In this document: positions 1 to 9,587 of the stretch, piece by piece
Layout of the letters: each line of letters starts with the position of its first letter
Numbering within the stretch: the first letter of the stretch is position 1
Notes under the pieces: generated by a model
Told to the model about the DNA's origin: nothing
The model's database searches: none
The model's input: only the letters and a program-made list of their open reading frames with translations
Translations under genes and position numbers: made by a program
From: Enterobacter sp. R1(2018)
GTDB lineage: Bacteria; Pseudomonadota; Gammaproteobacteria; Enterobacterales; Enterobacteriaceae
Length of the DNA stretch: 34,824 nucleotides
Assembly: GCF_003628475.1 (NCBI RefSeq)
Contig: NZ_RCAA01000043.1
Location: forward strand, 74,084 to 108,907
Reading direction: 5' to 3'

Positions 1-213
<213 letters not shown>

Positions 214-325
214 TTCAATAAAATTTCAATTAATCACTATTATCCCTGAATAATTCGGGTTGTAGCCAGGCGGCACGGGAACGCACCCTACGGCTCGAAG
301 AATGACGGGATAAAGGGGAGCAGCA

Positions 326-1237
326 ATGTATTACGGATTCGACATTGGCGGCACTAAAATGGCTCTTGGCGTCTATGACAAGGAACGTCGGCTGCAATGG
401 GAAAAGCGCGTTCCCACCCCGCACGACGGTTACGAAAACTTTTTAGCGGCTATCGGATCTCTGGTGAAGGAGGCCGATAGCCGTTTTGGTATCAAGGGGT
501 CGGTGGGCATCGGCATTCCCGGCATGCCGGTAACGGACGACGGTACGCTGTATGCCGCAAACGTCCCCGCCGCGAACGGCAGGCCGCTGAAAGCCGATCT
601 CACGGCGCGGCTGGAACGCGAAGTGCGCCTGGATAACGATGCTAACTGCTTCGCGCTCTCCGAGGCCTGGGACGACGAGTTTCGCCGTTATCCGGTGGTG
701 ATGGGGCTAATCCTCGGCACCGGCGTCGGCGGCGGGATTATCGTAAACGGCAAATCCATTACCGGGCGCAACTACATTACCGGCGAGTTCGGTCATACCC
801 GCCTGCCGGTAGATGCGCTTAACGTGCTGGGGCGCGATATTCCTTTGACGCGCTGCGGCTGCGGCCAGCACGGCTGCATCGAAAACTATCTTTCCGGACG
901 CGGATTTGCATGGCTGTACCAACACTTCTACTCTGAACCTCTTGAAGCGAAAGAGATCGTCACCCGATACTATGCAGGTGATGAAAAAGCGGCCGCGCAT
1001 GTCGACCGCTTCCTCGAACTGCTGGCCGTTTGCCTGGGCAGCCTGCTTACCGCAGTGGATGCGCATCTGGTGGTGATTGGCGGAGGACTGTCGAATTTTT
1101 CCGAGATTTACCAGCAGCTGCCATTGCGTTTGCCAAAATACTTATTGCCGGTTGCCAAAGTGCCGCGTATTGAACCCGCGCGTCATGGTGATGCCGGCGG
1201 CATGCGCGGCGCCGCATTCCTCCATCTCACGGAGTAA
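326..1237 (+). CDS. nagK: N-acetyl-D-glucosamine kinase (ROK family)
   Basis: NagK phosphorylates GlcNAc to GlcNAc-6-phosphate in the cytoplasm, salvaging amino sugar released from recycled peptidoglycan. The 303-residue protein has the phosphate-binding DIGGTK at residues 6-11, the sugar-binding/catalytic LDNDAN with Asp105, GEFGHTRLP around His157, and the ROK zinc motif CGCGQHGC at 177-184. Length matches E. coli NagK (303). The start is supported by AAAGGGGAG upstream of the ATG. It lies about 110 bp after lolE and 3 bp before cobB, so it is probably co-transcribed with cobB. Confidence 0.95.
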   Translation: MYYGFDIGGTKMALGVYDKERRLQWEKRVPTPHDGYENFLAAIGSLVKEADSRFGIKGSVGIGIPGMPVTDDGTLYAANVPAANGRPLKADLTARLEREVRLDNDANCFALSEAWDDEFRRYPVVMGLILGTGVGGGIIVNGKSITGRNYITGEFGHTRLPVDALNVLGRDIPLTRCGCGQHGCIENYLSGRGFAWLYQHFYSEPLEAKEIVTRYYAGDEKAAAHVDRFLELLAVCLGSLLTAVDAHLVVIGGGLSNFSEIYQQLPLRLPKYLLPVAKVPRIEPARHGDAGGMRGAAFLHLTE

Positions 1238-1240
1238 AAT

Positions 1241-2068
1241 ATGCTATCGCGTCGACAACACCGGCTGAGCCGGTTTCGCAAAAATAAACGTCTGCTGCGC
1301 CAGCGTTTGCGCCAGCGTGCTTTTTTCAGAGACATACCTGGACCTGAAGCGATGGAAAAACCAAGAGTAGTGGTACTGACCGGCGCGGGGATCTCCGCCG
1401 AGTCGGGGATTCGGACCTTTCGCGCAACGGATGGCCTGTGGGAAGAACACCGCGTAGAGGACGTCGCCACGCCGGAAGGCTTTGCCCGCGATCCCGCCCT
1501 GGTGCAGGCGTTTTACAACGCCCGCCGCCGGCAGCTGCAGCAGGCTGAAATCAAGCCTAACGCCGCCCATCTGGCGCTGGCGAGGCTTGAAGAAGAGCTT
1601 GGCGACCATTTCGTGCTGGTGACGCAAAACATCGACAACCTGCACGAACGCGCGGGCAACAAAAACGTTATCCATATGCACGGCGAGCTGCTGAAAGTGC
1701 GCTGCGCGCAAAGCGGCCAGATACTGGAGTGGAAAGGCGACGTGACGCTGGAAGACCGCTGCCACTGCTGCCAGCTTTCCGCGCCGCTGCGCCCGCACGT
1801 GGTGTGGTTTGGTGAAATGCCGCTGGGCATGGACGATATTTATCAGGCGCTGGCAACGGCGGATTATTTCATCGCCATCGGCACCTCGGGCCACGTTTAT
1901 CCGGCGGCCGGCTTCGTACACGAGGCGCGTTTACAGGGCGCGCATACCGTTGAGCTGAACCTTGAGCCAAGCCAGGTGGGCAGCGAGTTTGAAGAGAAGC
2001 ACTATGGGCTGGCAAGCGAAGTGGTGCCGGAGTATGTGGAAAGGTTATTAAAAGGGCTTTGCGAGTAG
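1241..2068 (+). CDS. cobB: CobB, NAD-dependent protein deacylase (sirtuin, Sir2 class)
   Basis: CobB removes acetyl and succinyl groups from lysines in an NAD+-dependent reaction, for example reactivating acetyl-CoA synthetase. Visible sirtuin motifs are GAGIS in [25 protein letters not shown], the catalytic His in HMHGEL, two Cys pairs for structural zinc (VRCAQSG and RCHCCQ) and [11 protein letters not shown] near the end. The first 37 residues are strongly basic. An internal Met at residue 38 (nt 1352, MEKPRVV) immediately precedes the catalytic core. E. coli and Salmonella make long and short CobB isoforms from equivalent positions. The 275-residue long form is annotated here. It follows nagK by 3 bp. 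Confidence 0.95.
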   Translation: MLSRRQHRLSRFRKNKRLLRQRLRQRAFFRDIPGPEAMEKPRVVVLTGAGISAESGIRTFRATDGLWEEHRVEDVATPEGFARDPALVQAFYNARRRQLQQAEIKPNAAHLALARLEEELGDHFVLVTQNIDNLHERAGNKNVIHMHGELLKVRCAQSGQILEWKGDVTLEDRCHCCQLSAPLRPHVVWFGEMPLGMDDIYQALATADYFIAIGTSGHVYPAAGFVHEARLQGAHTVELNLEPSQVGSEFEEKHYGLASEVVPEYVERLLKGLCE

Positions 2069-2147
2069 AGCGGCATTATCCTGGAAGCTATCGTTCTACA
2101 TATTGGTACTGGTTATCATCAACGTTAATCCTGAAAGTGTGAATGTT

Positions 2148-2301
2148 TTCCGTTCACCCGTGCTTCTGGTTTTCTCTGCAACCGTTACGAACGGTGAACG
2201 TATTAAGGGGATTGCACCATCCCCTTAATACGTTCACCGTCCCCTTAATACGTTCACCGGTTCGGTGGCAACATAAAGCATCTGGCTTATGGTGAACGGA
2301 A
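2148..2301. repeat. MITE-like palindromic element with GGTGAACG/CGTTCACC repeats
   Basis: Perfect 11-bp terminal inverted repeats TTCCGTTCACC (2148-2158) and GGTGAACGGAA (2291-2301) bound a 154-bp unit. Inside is a perfect 20-bp inverted repeat, 2192-2211 and 2220-2239, with an 8-base loop. The right arm is then repeated in tandem at 2240-2259. The core word CGTTCACC or its complement occurs five times. A 67-codon minus-strand reading frame (2154-2357) runs across it, but I do not regard it as a gene. No target-site duplication is evident. The rest of the 2069-2397 gap shows only the potD terminator. Confidence 0.7.
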
Positions 2302-2354
2302 CTCACTCTGCTCTTGCTCAATAAGCGGCTTTGCATTGGCTTTTTCTTTTTTCG

Positions 2355-2386
2355 CAAAAATAAAAGGCGGAACAGAGCGTTCCGCC
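2355..2386 (-). terminator. Intrinsic terminator of the pot operon
   Basis: Perfect 8-bp stem GGCGGAAC (2366-2373) / GTTCCGCC (2379-2386) with a 5-base loop. On the minus strand it is followed by TTTTATTTTT (about 2365 down to 2356). It lies 12 bp beyond the potD stop. Confidence 0.85.
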
Positions 2387-2397
2387 AGAGATAAAGA

Positions 2398-3444
2398 TTA
2401 ACGTCCCGCTTTCAGCTTCTGGTAGTAAGACTCGTAGATCGCGCTGGCGTCGCCCACGTCGTTCTGCCACTCGCCGTTCTTCAGCACCGCTTCGTCCGGG
2501 TAGAGCGTCTTATCTTCTGCTACCTCTTTTGGCAGCAGCCTGCGTGCTTCAAGGTTTGGCGTCGGATAGCCGATGGTTTCAGCAACCTGTTTTGCCACGT
2601 CCGGGCGCAGCAGGAAGTTAATCAGCTTCAGGGCGCCGTCGACGTTTTTCGCGTTCGCCGGAATCGACAGGTTATCCATCCAGAAAATGCCGCCTTCTTT
2701 TGGCCAGACGATGTCCAGCGGCGTGCCGGACTGGCGCGCGACGTACGCGGAGCCGTTCCACACCATGCCGAGATTTACTTCGCCTTCCATATACGGGTTC
2801 GCCGGGTTATCGGAGTTGAACGCCGCAACGTTCGGCATCAGCTTTTGCAGCTCGTGGTAAGCCGCCTCGATCTCTTTCGGATCGGTGGTATTGCCGGAAT
2901 AGCCCAGTTTGCGCAGCGCCACCTGGAAGACTTCACGCGCATCGTCGGTCAGCAGCAGGCTCTGCTTGTATTCCGGTTTCCACAGGTCCGCCCAGCTGGT
3001 CACCGTCTTCGGATCGATAGCCTCGCTGTTAACGCCGATGGCGGTAGCGCCCCAGATATAGGGAATGGAGTAATCGTTATTCGGATCGAACGGCTTATTC
3101 AGCATCTCCGGATCGAGATTTTTAAAGTTGCTCAGCTTGCTCTTGTCGATCTTCTGGATCATCCCCTCTTTGCGCATCTTCGCCACAAAGTAGGTGGACG
3201 GCACGACTAAATCGTAGGCGCCGTCCTTGTACGTTTTGAGCTTGGCGTACATGGTTTCGTTCGACTCGTAGGTCGAATAGATAACTTTGATGCCGGTCTC
3301 TTTGGTGAACTGCTCAAGCAGGCCCGGCGGCACGTACTCGGTCCAGTTGTAGAAGTACAGCGTCTTGCCGTCGTCGGCATGTGCGCTACTGACGCCCAGC
3401 GCCAGAGCGCCCGCAGCAAGCAGGTGGCGTGACCATTTTTTCAT
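2398..3444 (-). CDS. potD: PotD, periplasmic spermidine/putrescine-binding protein
   Basis: PotD is the solute receptor of the PotABCD ABC importer: it captures polyamines, preferring spermidine, in the periplasm and delivers them to PotBC. The 348-residue protein matches E. coli PotD in length. It starts with a Sec signal peptide (MKKWSRHLLAAGALALGVSSAHA, cleavage after AHA at about residue 23), followed by the family opening TLYFYNWTEYVPPGLL. It is the last gene of the operon. Its ATG overlaps the potC stop by 4 bp (ATGA), indicating translational coupling, and a strong terminator follows the stop. Confidence 0.96.
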   Translation of the reverse strand: MKKWSRHLLAAGALALGVSSAHADDGKTLYFYNWTEYVPPGLLEQFTKETGIKVIYSTYESNETMYAKLKTYKDGAYDLVVPSTYFVAKMRKEGMIQKIDKSKLSNFKNLDPEMLNKPFDPNNDYSIPYIWGATAIGVNSEAIDPKTVTSWADLWKPEYKQSLLLTDDAREVFQVALRKLGYSGNTTDPKEIEAAYHELQKLMPNVAAFNSDNPANPYMEGEVNLGMVWNGSAYVARQSGTPLDIVWPKEGGIFWMDNLSIPANAKNVDGALKLINFLLRPDVAKQVAETIGYPTPNLEARRLLPKEVAEDKTLYPDEAVLKNGEWQNDVGDASAIYESYYQKLKAGR

Positions 3445-4232
3445 TTAAACGTCCCCTGAATTTTAGTTTTATCACGAAGGATGAGCTGGGAGGCTAAGAC
3501 CAGGACCAGCGACAGTACTAATAAAATGGTGGCCAGCGCGTTCACCTCGGGCGACACGCCGACCTTCACCATCGAATAGATCTTCAACGGTAAAATTTCA
3601 TAGCTCGGCCCGGTGACAAACGAGGAGACCACCACGTCATCCATCGACAGGGTAAAGCTCAGCAGCCAGCCGGCGGCGATGGCAGGCATCGCCAGCGGCA
3701 TGATGATTTTGCGCAGAATGACGATCTCGCCGGCGCCCAGATCTTTCGCCGCTTCCAGCATCCGTACGTCAAAGCCTTTCAGGCGCGAATAGACGGTCAC
3801 CACCACAAACGGCAGGCAGAAGGTGATATGCGAGAACAGCAGCGACCAGAAGCCGAGCGAAATACCCAGCAGCATAAACAGCACCAGCAGGGAAATCGCC
3901 ATCACGATATCCGGCGACATCATCACCACGAACAGCATACCGCTAACGAAAGGTTTGCCGCGGAAGCGATAGCGATACAGGGCGACCGCCGTCAGCGAAC
4001 CAATCAGCGTGGCGAAAGTGGCGGAAAAAACGGCCATCGTCAGGGAGTGCTGTGCCGCCTGCAGCAGGCTGTCGTTATTGACCAGCAGGCTGTACCAGCT
4101 GGTGGTAAAGCCCTGCCAGTTGATGCCGAAGCGCGAACTGTTAAACGAATTCACGATCAGAATGATTATCGGGATGTAGAGCCAGGCATAGATGGCGGTC
4201 ATAAAGCCACCGCGGAACAGGCGACCTGTCAT
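3441..4232 (-). CDS. potC: PotC, spermidine/putrescine ABC transporter permease
   Basis: One of the two inner-membrane subunits forming the polyamine channel. The protein has about six hydrophobic segments and the ABC permease cytoplasmic EAA loop (EAAKDLGAGEIVILRKIIMPLAMP, about residues 160-183), which docks on PotA. The length of 263 aa is close to E. coli PotC. It overlaps potB upstream and potD downstream by 4 bp each, the usual arrangement of this operon. Confidence 0.95.
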   Translation of the reverse strand: MTGRLFRGGFMTAIYAWLYIPIIILIVNSFNSSRFGINWQGFTTSWYSLLVNNDSLLQAAQHSLTMAVFSATFATLIGSLTAVALYRYRFRGKPFVSGMLFVVMMSPDIVMAISLLVLFMLLGISLGFWSLLFSHITFCLPFVVVTVYSRLKGFDVRMLEAAKDLGAGEIVILRKIIMPLAMPAIAAGWLLSFTLSMDDVVVSSFVTGPSYEILPLKIYSMVKVGVSPEVNALATILLVLSLVLVLASQLILRDKTKIQGTFK

Positions 4233-5086
4233 TCTAATTCCACCTTTTTATTGAGCAGGCGCGCCGCACGCCAGTAAATCAGCAGCATAAAGCCCATCAC
4301 CAGCGTAAGCGTGATGCTGGTGGCTGCGCCAAACGGCCAGTCGCGGATATTCAGGAACTGGATTTTAATCACGTTGCCAATCAGCAGGTTTTTCGCCCCG
4401 CCCATTAAATCGGAAACGTAAAACAGCCCCATCGCCGGCAGCATCACCAGCAGGCAGCCGGCAATGATGCCCGGCATGGTCAGCGGAATAACGATGCGTA
4501 TAAAGGTTTGCAGCTTGCCGGCGCCGAGGTCGCGCGCCGCTTCCAGCAGCGGCTTGTCGAGCTTCTCAATGCTGGAGTACAGCGGCATCACCATAAACGG
4601 CAGCAGGATATAGATAAGGCCAAGGATAACCGCGCTTTCGGTATACATAATGCGGAGCGGCGTATCGATAACCCCAAGCCACAGCAGAAACGCGTTGAGA
4701 TAGCCTTTGGTGCTGAGGAAGATCTTAAGCCCATAGATGCGGATCAGCGAGTTGGTCCAGAACGGCACGATCAGCAAGAACAGCAGCAGCGGACGCACGC
4801 GTTCCGGCAGGCGGGCCAGAAACCAGGCAAAGGGATAGCCCAGCAGCAGGCAGGCAAGGGTTGCTATCAGCGCCATATTAAGCGAGTGCAGCAGCACCTG
4901 GGCGTAGAGCGGATCGGCCAGACGCGCGTAGTTATCCAGCGTGAAAACCATGCTGACAAAATTCGCATCGTCACGAGTCAGGAAACTGGTGCCGATAATC
5001 ATCAGGTTGGGCAGGAAAACGAACAGCACCAGCCAGCCGACAATGGTGGCGATCACCACATTCTGGAACTTACGCGAGTTCTTCAT
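4229..5086 (-). CDS. potB: PotB, spermidine/putrescine ABC transporter permease
   Basis: Partner permease of PotC. The EAA loop is [20 protein letters not shown], and about six membrane segments are visible. The frame is open further upstream to an ATG at 5113, but that start would add nine residues and overlap potA by 44 bp. I chose the ATG at 5086 ([18 protein letters not shown]) because it aligns with the E. coli N-terminus as I recall it, leaving a 17-bp overlap with the potA 3' end. The operon order is potA-potB-potC-potD. Confidence 0.93.
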   Translation of the reverse strand: MKNSRKFQNVVIATIVGWLVLFVFLPNLMIIGTSFLTRDDANFVSMVFTLDNYARLADPLYAQVLLHSLNMALIATLACLLLGYPFAWFLARLPERVRPLLLFLLIVPFWTNSLIRIYGLKIFLSTKGYLNAFLLWLGVIDTPLRIMYTESAVILGLIYILLPFMVMPLYSSIEKLDKPLLEAARDLGAGKLQTFIRIVIPLTMPGIIAGCLLVMLPAMGLFYVSDLMGGAKNLLIGNVIKIQFLNIRDWPFGAATSITLTLVMGFMLLIYWRAARLLNKKVELE

Positions 5087-6206
5087 CAGCCAGTACAACC
5101 TCCCAGCTTTCAACCCAGGTAACGGCCATTTTTTGGTCCAGCGAGTGGTCGAAGTCCGGATCGTCTTCGTTAAAGAACTCGCTCACCATCACCATCTTGC
5201 CGTTTTCCAGTTCAACGCTCGACTCAAGCGTCATCCCTTTATAGTTGCGCTCGCGCACGTAGCCAATCAGGCCGTCGGCCACGCTTGTGTCGTTGATCTC
5301 TTCGACGCGCAGATCTTCCGGGCGCAGCAGGACGTTGAGCTTTTGGCCCGTCGTAACGGGGAAGGTGACGTAGATATAACACTCGCGGCCTTCAACGCTT
5401 GCGCGTACCCGATGCACATCGGCACGTTCAATCACGGTAGCTTCAAAGATATTGATCTCGCCAATGAAGCTCGCCACGAACAGATTTTTCGGCTCCTCAT
5501 AGATTTCACGCGGCGTGCCGTCCTGCTCGATACGGCCGTCGCGCATCACTACGATACGGTCCGACATCGTCAGCGCCTCTTCCTGATCGTGGGTGACGAA
5601 CACGAAGGTGATACCCAGCTTGCGCTGCAGCGCTTTCAGCTCGTTCTGCATCTGCTTGCGCAGCTTGTAATCCAGCGCGGAGAGGGACTCATCGAGCAGC
5701 AGCAGGCGCGGTTTATTGACCACCGCGCGGGCGATAGCGACGCGCTGCTGCTGGCCGCCGGAAAGCTGGTGGGGCAGACGTTGCGCAAAAGATTCGAGCT
5801 GCACCATCTTCAGGGCTTCCGTCACGCGTGGGGTAATTTCGGCGGCAGGCGTTTTTTGCATCCTCAGACCAAAGGCGACGTTTTCAAAAACGGTCATGTG
5901 AGGAAACAGGGCGTAGCTTTGAAAGACGGTGTTGACGTGACGATGCTCTGCCGCCACCTGGGTGATGTCCTGGTCTTCGAGCGAAATGGTGCCCGTATCG
6001 ACATTTTCCAGCCCGGCAATCAGGCGCAGAACGGTGGTTTTGCCGCAGCCGGAAGGGCCGAGCAGCGTCAGGAATTCACCATGATTAATGGTGAGCGAGA
6101 AGTCAGAAATAACGGTTTTACCATCAAAGCCCTTGCCGACACCCGCAAGGCGCACCAGCGGTGAGAGCAAACGTTGCTGTGTATTCAATTTTTTACGCTG
6201 TCCCAT
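5070..6206 (-). CDS. potA: PotA, polyamine ABC transporter ATPase
   Basis: ATPase that energises spermidine/putrescine uptake. Motifs are Walker [10 protein letters not shown], the ABC signature LSGGQQQR, Walker B RLLLLDES and the switch histidine in [11 protein letters not shown]; a C-terminal TOBE-like regulatory region contains [12 protein letters not shown]. An in-frame ATG exists at 6275, but starting at the ATG of MGQRKKLN (6206) gives 378 residues, the E. coli length, and discards a leader with no family similarity. It is the first gene of the operon and diverges from pepT across about 265 bp. Confidence 0.95.
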   Translation of the reverse strand: MGQRKKLNTQQRLLSPLVRLAGVGKGFDGKTVISDFSLTINHGEFLTLLGPSGCGKTTVLRLIAGLENVDTGTISLEDQDITQVAAEHRHVNTVFQSYALFPHMTVFENVAFGLRMQKTPAAEITPRVTEALKMVQLESFAQRLPHQLSGGQQQRVAIARAVVNKPRLLLLDESLSALDYKLRKQMQNELKALQRKLGITFVFVTHDQEEALTMSDRIVVMRDGRIEQDGTPREIYEEPKNLFVASFIGEINIFEATVIERADVHRVRASVEGRECYIYVTFPVTTGQKLNVLLRPEDLRVEEINDTSVADGLIGYVRERNYKGMTLESSVELENGKMVMVSEFFNEDDPDFDHSLDQKMAVTWVESWEVVLADEELA

Positions 6207-6471
6207 AAATAACGCATCAGATAATCCATCGATGCGGGGTTTGTGAGTAACCACCTTGAGGTCTGGCACATTCAATAAGGGCTGGCATTCTACGGCAAAG
6301 TCCTAAAATCGCCAATCCTTGATGTCCCGATGTGCCTGTATTTCAACTACGTTTAATGCATCGGCTACAGAGATGACTATTTTCGCGCGTACCGGGCTAA
6401 AAGTGACCTGACGCAATATTTAACGTCAGTGCCTTAATGATAATAACGTCACAAAAAATGAGGGTGGCTAA
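6207..6471. promoter_or_regulatory. Divergent potA/pepT control region
   Basis: A 265-bp non-coding region between the divergent potA and pepT starts must hold both promoters. The pepT ribosome binding site GAGGGTGG lies just upstream of the ATG at 6472. In Salmonella pepT is activated anaerobically by FNR. I looked for TTGAT-N4-ATCAA and found only a poor partial match near 6318, so I assign no site. Confidence 0.5.
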
Positions 6472-7698
6472 ATGGATAAATTACTTGAGCGTTTTTTGCA
6501 TTACGTCTCACTGGATACTCAGTCTAAGCCCGGTGTTAAGCAGGTGCCAAGCACCGAAGGACAGTGGAAGCTGTTGCGTTTACTGAAAGAGCAGATGGAA
6601 GAGCTGGGGCTGGTGAACGTCACCTTAGGCGAGCACGGCACCGTTATGGGCACGCTGGCGTCAAATATCGCGAAAACGGTTCCGGCCATTGGCTTTATCT
6701 CTCATGTTGATACCGCGCCGGATTTCACCGGCAAAAACGTTAATCCGCAGATCGTCGAAAATTATCGCGGCGGCGATATCGCGCTGGGCATCGGCGACGA
6801 GGTGCTTTCGCCGGTGATGTTCCCGGTTTTGCACCAGCTGCTGGGGCAGACGCTGATCACTACCGACGGTAAAACGCTGCTGGGCGCCGATGATAAAGCG
6901 GGCGTGGCGGAAATCATGACGGCGCTGGCGGTGCTGAAAGAGAAGAACGTTCCGCACGGCGATATTCGCGTGGCCTTCACCCCGGATGAAGAGGTAGGCA
7001 AGGGCGCGAAATTCTTCGACGTGGAAGCCTTTGACGCACGCTGGGCCTACACCGTAGACGGCGGCGGCGTGGGCGAGCTGGAATGCGAAAACTTTAACGC
7101 CGCGTCGGTAACCATCAAAATCGTCGGCAACAACGTTCACCCGGGTACGGCCAAAGGCGTGATGGTAAATGCGCTCTCGCTCGCCGCCCGTATTCACGCG
7201 GAGGTGCCCGCTAACGAAAGCCCGGAATGCACCGAAGGCTATGAAGGTTTTTACCATCTGCACGGCATTAAGGGCTCGGTAGATAAAGCGGAGATGCACT
7301 ACATCATTCGCGATTTTGACCGCGAGCAGTTTGAAGCGCGCAAACGCAAAATGATGGATATCGCCAAAAAAGTCGGCAAAGGCCTGCATCCGGACTGCTA
7401 TATCGAACTGGTTATCGAAGACAGCTACTACAATATGCGTGAGAAAGTGGCGGAGCACCCGTACATCGTGGACGTAGCGCGCCAGGCGATGCTGGACTGC
7501 GACATAGAACCGATCATGAAACCCATCCGCGGCGGCACCGACGGCGCGCAGCTGTCGTTTAAAGGCCTGCCGTGCCCGAACCTGTTTACCGGCGGCTATA
7601 ACTACCACGGCAAGCACGAGTTTGTAACGCTGGAAGGGATGGAAAAAGCGGTGGCGGTGATTGTGCGTATTGCTGAGCTGACGGCGCAGCGTGAATAA
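6472..7698 (+). CDS. pepT: PepT, tripeptide aminopeptidase (peptidase T, M20B)
   Basis: Cytoplasmic zinc aminopeptidase releasing the N-terminal residue from tripeptides. It has 408 residues, as in E. coli. The metal and catalytic signature of M20 peptidases is intact: [24 protein letters not shown] with the catalytic Glu pair, TVDGGG, and the C-terminal NYHGKHEF histidine. It is single-gene transcribed, with a terminator about 50 bp downstream. It marks the left edge of the accessory region; in E. coli the next gene is roxA. Confidence 0.96.
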   Translation: MDKLLERFLHYVSLDTQSKPGVKQVPSTEGQWKLLRLLKEQMEELGLVNVTLGEHGTVMGTLASNIAKTVPAIGFISHVDTAPDFTGKNVNPQIVENYRGGDIALGIGDEVLSPVMFPVLHQLLGQTLITTDGKTLLGADDKAGVAEIMTALAVLKEKNVPHGDIRVAFTPDEEVGKGAKFFDVEAFDARWAYTVDGGGVGELECENFNAASVTIKIVGNNVHPGTAKGVMVNALSLAARIHAEVPANESPECTEGYEGFYHLHGIKGSVDKAEMHYIIRDFDREQFEARKRKMMDIAKKVGKGLHPDCYIELVIEDSYYNMREKVAEHPYIVDVARQAMLDCDIEPIMKPIRGGTDGAQLSFKGLPCPNLFTGGYNYHGKHEFVTLEGMEKAVAVIVRIAELTAQRE

Positions 7699-7750
7699 CT
7701 GTTTAACCGGTCGCGGGCTTTGATCGGCGCTTTATTTATCAGCTTAAAAC

Positions 7751-7776
7751 AAAGGGGCGGAAAGCCCCTTTATTTA
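7751..7776 (+). terminator. Intrinsic terminator after pepT
   Basis: Stem AAAGGGGC (7751-7758) pairs with GCCCCTTT (7764-7771) around a 5-base loop, followed by ATTTAT. It lies 52 bp after the pepT stop. Confidence 0.8.
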
Positions 7777-7873
7777 TAGATAGTGTGTCAGTCTATTCAG
7801 GCCAGAAGCGGACGTAACGGGTCGCGAAGTAAAAGATTTGCTTAAGCAGAAGGGGCAGATTGGCTGTCAGAAC

Positions 7874-8476
7874 TTAATTAGCAAGACTGTGGAGTGAAAA
7901 AATAATAAGTAACGCCCCTCCGGCAATGTTCACATATTTTTTAAGCGTCACTGGATTGGTATTTTTGGCTGAAAACACCAGGGTATGACTGATGGTAATA
8001 AGCCAGATGCTCATCACCGCAACGTGGATGGAAGCCAGGGCCAGATAGTTGCCTACGCCTCCATGATTTCCGGTAAAGCGGGAAACCACCGTGAGATAAA
8101 AAATAATGGCTTTAGGATTGAGAACGTTAGCCATCCACGCCTCTCTTAAGGTGATGAAAGGCAGACCGTTTTTGGGCCGTTCGCGCTTTGCGTTCAAGCC
8201 GCTTCGGATGAGCGTGCCGCCCAGCCAAAGAAGATAAACCGTTCCTGCCGTTTTGAGGACACCGTAAATCGCAGGCGATGAGACAATAACTGCAGTTATA
8301 CCGAGCCCGATAAGGAGCGCATGGGTGTAAATGCCCAACGCTGTTCCGGCGAGCGTTCTGAAAAGGCCGTTGCGCCCGCCTGCCAGAGCGCTGCTCATGA
8401 CAAGGGTGAAACTTGCACCGGGCGAGAGGGCAACGGGCAGTAGCGCAGGCATAAAGCCGAGGAGATTAATATCCAT
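7874..8476 (-). CDS. LysE/RhtB-family amino acid or metabolite exporter
   Basis: Inner-membrane exporter of the LysE superfamily, whose members expel amino acids and related small molecules. The 200 residues carry about six hydrophobic segments and the N-terminal family signature around PVALSPGASFTLVMSSALAGG (about residues 15-35), with NPKAIIFYLTV in the middle (about 118-128), the typical RhtB helix. The substrate cannot be named. It stands alone on the minus strand between pepT and a tauE-like gene. A 13-bp word (cagaagcggacgt) occurs on both flanks, at 7803-7815 and 8625-8637. Confidence 0.85.
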   Translation of the reverse strand: MDINLLGFMPALLPVALSPGASFTLVMSSALAGGRNGLFRTLAGTALGIYTHALLIGLGITAVIVSSPAIYGVLKTAGTVYLLWLGGTLIRSGLNAKRERPKNGLPFITLREAWMANVLNPKAIIFYLTVVSRFTGNHGGVGNYLALASIHVAVMSIWLITISHTLVFSAKNTNPVTLKKYVNIAGGALLIIFSLHSLAN

Positions 8477-8757
8477 ATGTTGCAGATAGTAAGCGACATT
8501 TCACTTCGTTGCCAATATCTGGTCCGCAGCCTGCGGCGTTAAAATAGGAGGGTTTTCACTCATGGTTTATGTCTGCGCTTCTCGTTTAAAGCGCACTGAG
8601 TGTGCTACACCGACAGCTAATTATCAGAAGCGGACGTGACCGGCATCACCCGGTATTAACCGATGTCATGCCGCTGACCATCCCTAATCCTGACGGCCGG
8701 TAACCATACCCAGCTAATCTGTCCCGTCAGCATCTGCGTTATCCGGCCGCACAAAAA

Positions 8758-9489
8758 TTATTTTTCAGACCAGGCGCTGCACATTAATCCTGCCCCGGAA
8801 ATGAACAAAATGACGTCAATCAGCACTGAAAAATGCGTTGCGGATAATCTTCGTACCAATGCTTTGCTGCTCAGGGTTCCAAGCAAAATACCGCCGCCGA
8901 CCAATACTCCTGTGAGTGCGACCCGCATCGAAAGAGCATCCTGAAACGCAAATGTACCGGCTTTACTCATATACAGAAGAAGGGCGCTCGCAGCTTCCGT
9001 TCCAATAAAAGCACCACCGCTTAACCCATATGCCGTAAAAATCGGCACGCTCACCGGGCCTGTCGACAGCACCAGACCGGTCAGGAAACCGACGAATCCA
9101 CCACAGAACCCCAACTGCTTTATCGAGAGCGTCCATCGCTTCTTTTTCAGGTGGCGCCGGACCGGGATCATGATCCAAAAGAAAATGCCTAATGCGCAGT
9201 CTATCGTCCATGCGGGCAGAGCGAGCAGCACATGAGCGCCCAACGAAGCTGCCGGCACGCCGGGTAATATATAGGCCAGCGTAGCGCGCCAGTCGATCTC
9301 ACGCCACCAGACCGCTATCCGGGAGAGGTTACCAACAATAGCGGCTACGGCCATTATCGGGATGGCCGATTTGGGCCCGAACGCGCCGACCATCAGAGGC
9401 AGCAAAAGCAAAGAAGAGCCTGTGCCCACTATCCCACTCAATGCTCCGGCAATTATCGCAATTAAGGTTACACCGATATAAGTTTCCAT
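8758..9489 (-). CDS. TauE/SafE-family membrane transporter (putative anion/sulfite exporter)
   Basis: A 243-residue polytopic protein, roughly eight hydrophobic segments, with the TauE/SafE pattern: an N-terminal GALSGIVGTGSSLLLLPLM half and a repeated second half containing TGLVLSTGPVSVPIFTAYGL. Family members are proposed to move sulfite, sulfoacetate or other organic anions across the inner membrane; the substrate is not inferable. AGGAAG lies 4 bp before the ATG. It diverges from a LysR gene at 9588 across a 98-bp gap, suggesting LysR control. Confidence 0.85.
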   Translation of the reverse strand: METYIGVTLIAIIAGALSGIVGTGSSLLLLPLMVGAFGPKSAIPIMAVAAIVGNLSRIAVWWREIDWRATLAYILPGVPAASLGAHVLLALPAWTIDCALGIFFWIMIPVRRHLKKKRWTLSIKQLGFCGGFVGFLTGLVLSTGPVSVPIFTAYGLSGGAFIGTEAASALLLYMSKAGTFAFQDALSMRVALTGVLVGGGILLGTLSSKALVRRLSATHFSVLIDVILFISGAGLMCSAWSEK

Positions 9490-9587
9490 GACTTCCTGAT
9501 TTTTTATTTTAAAGCCTTCATCTTATTGAGTGCCTTTAGATCATAATATCGATTAATACTGACCAGTGATGAGACGAAAAGTCACAG

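Noticed and set aside
2154-2357. 67-codon minus-strand frame between cobB and potD
   Set aside because: It runs through the palindromic element and is explained by its repeats; no ribosome site or domain.
4941-6164. 407-codon plus-strand open frame antisense to potA/potB
   Set aside because: It is a shadow of the conserved potA and potB coding frames, with His/Gln-rich low-similarity sequence and no ribosome site.
6315-6332. Possible FNR site upstream of pepT
   Set aside because: Only one half resembles TTGAT; the second half is too poor to call.
6661-7617. 318-codon minus-strand open frame opposite pepT
   Set aside because: Shadow of pepT; no recognisable domain, and pepT is unambiguous.
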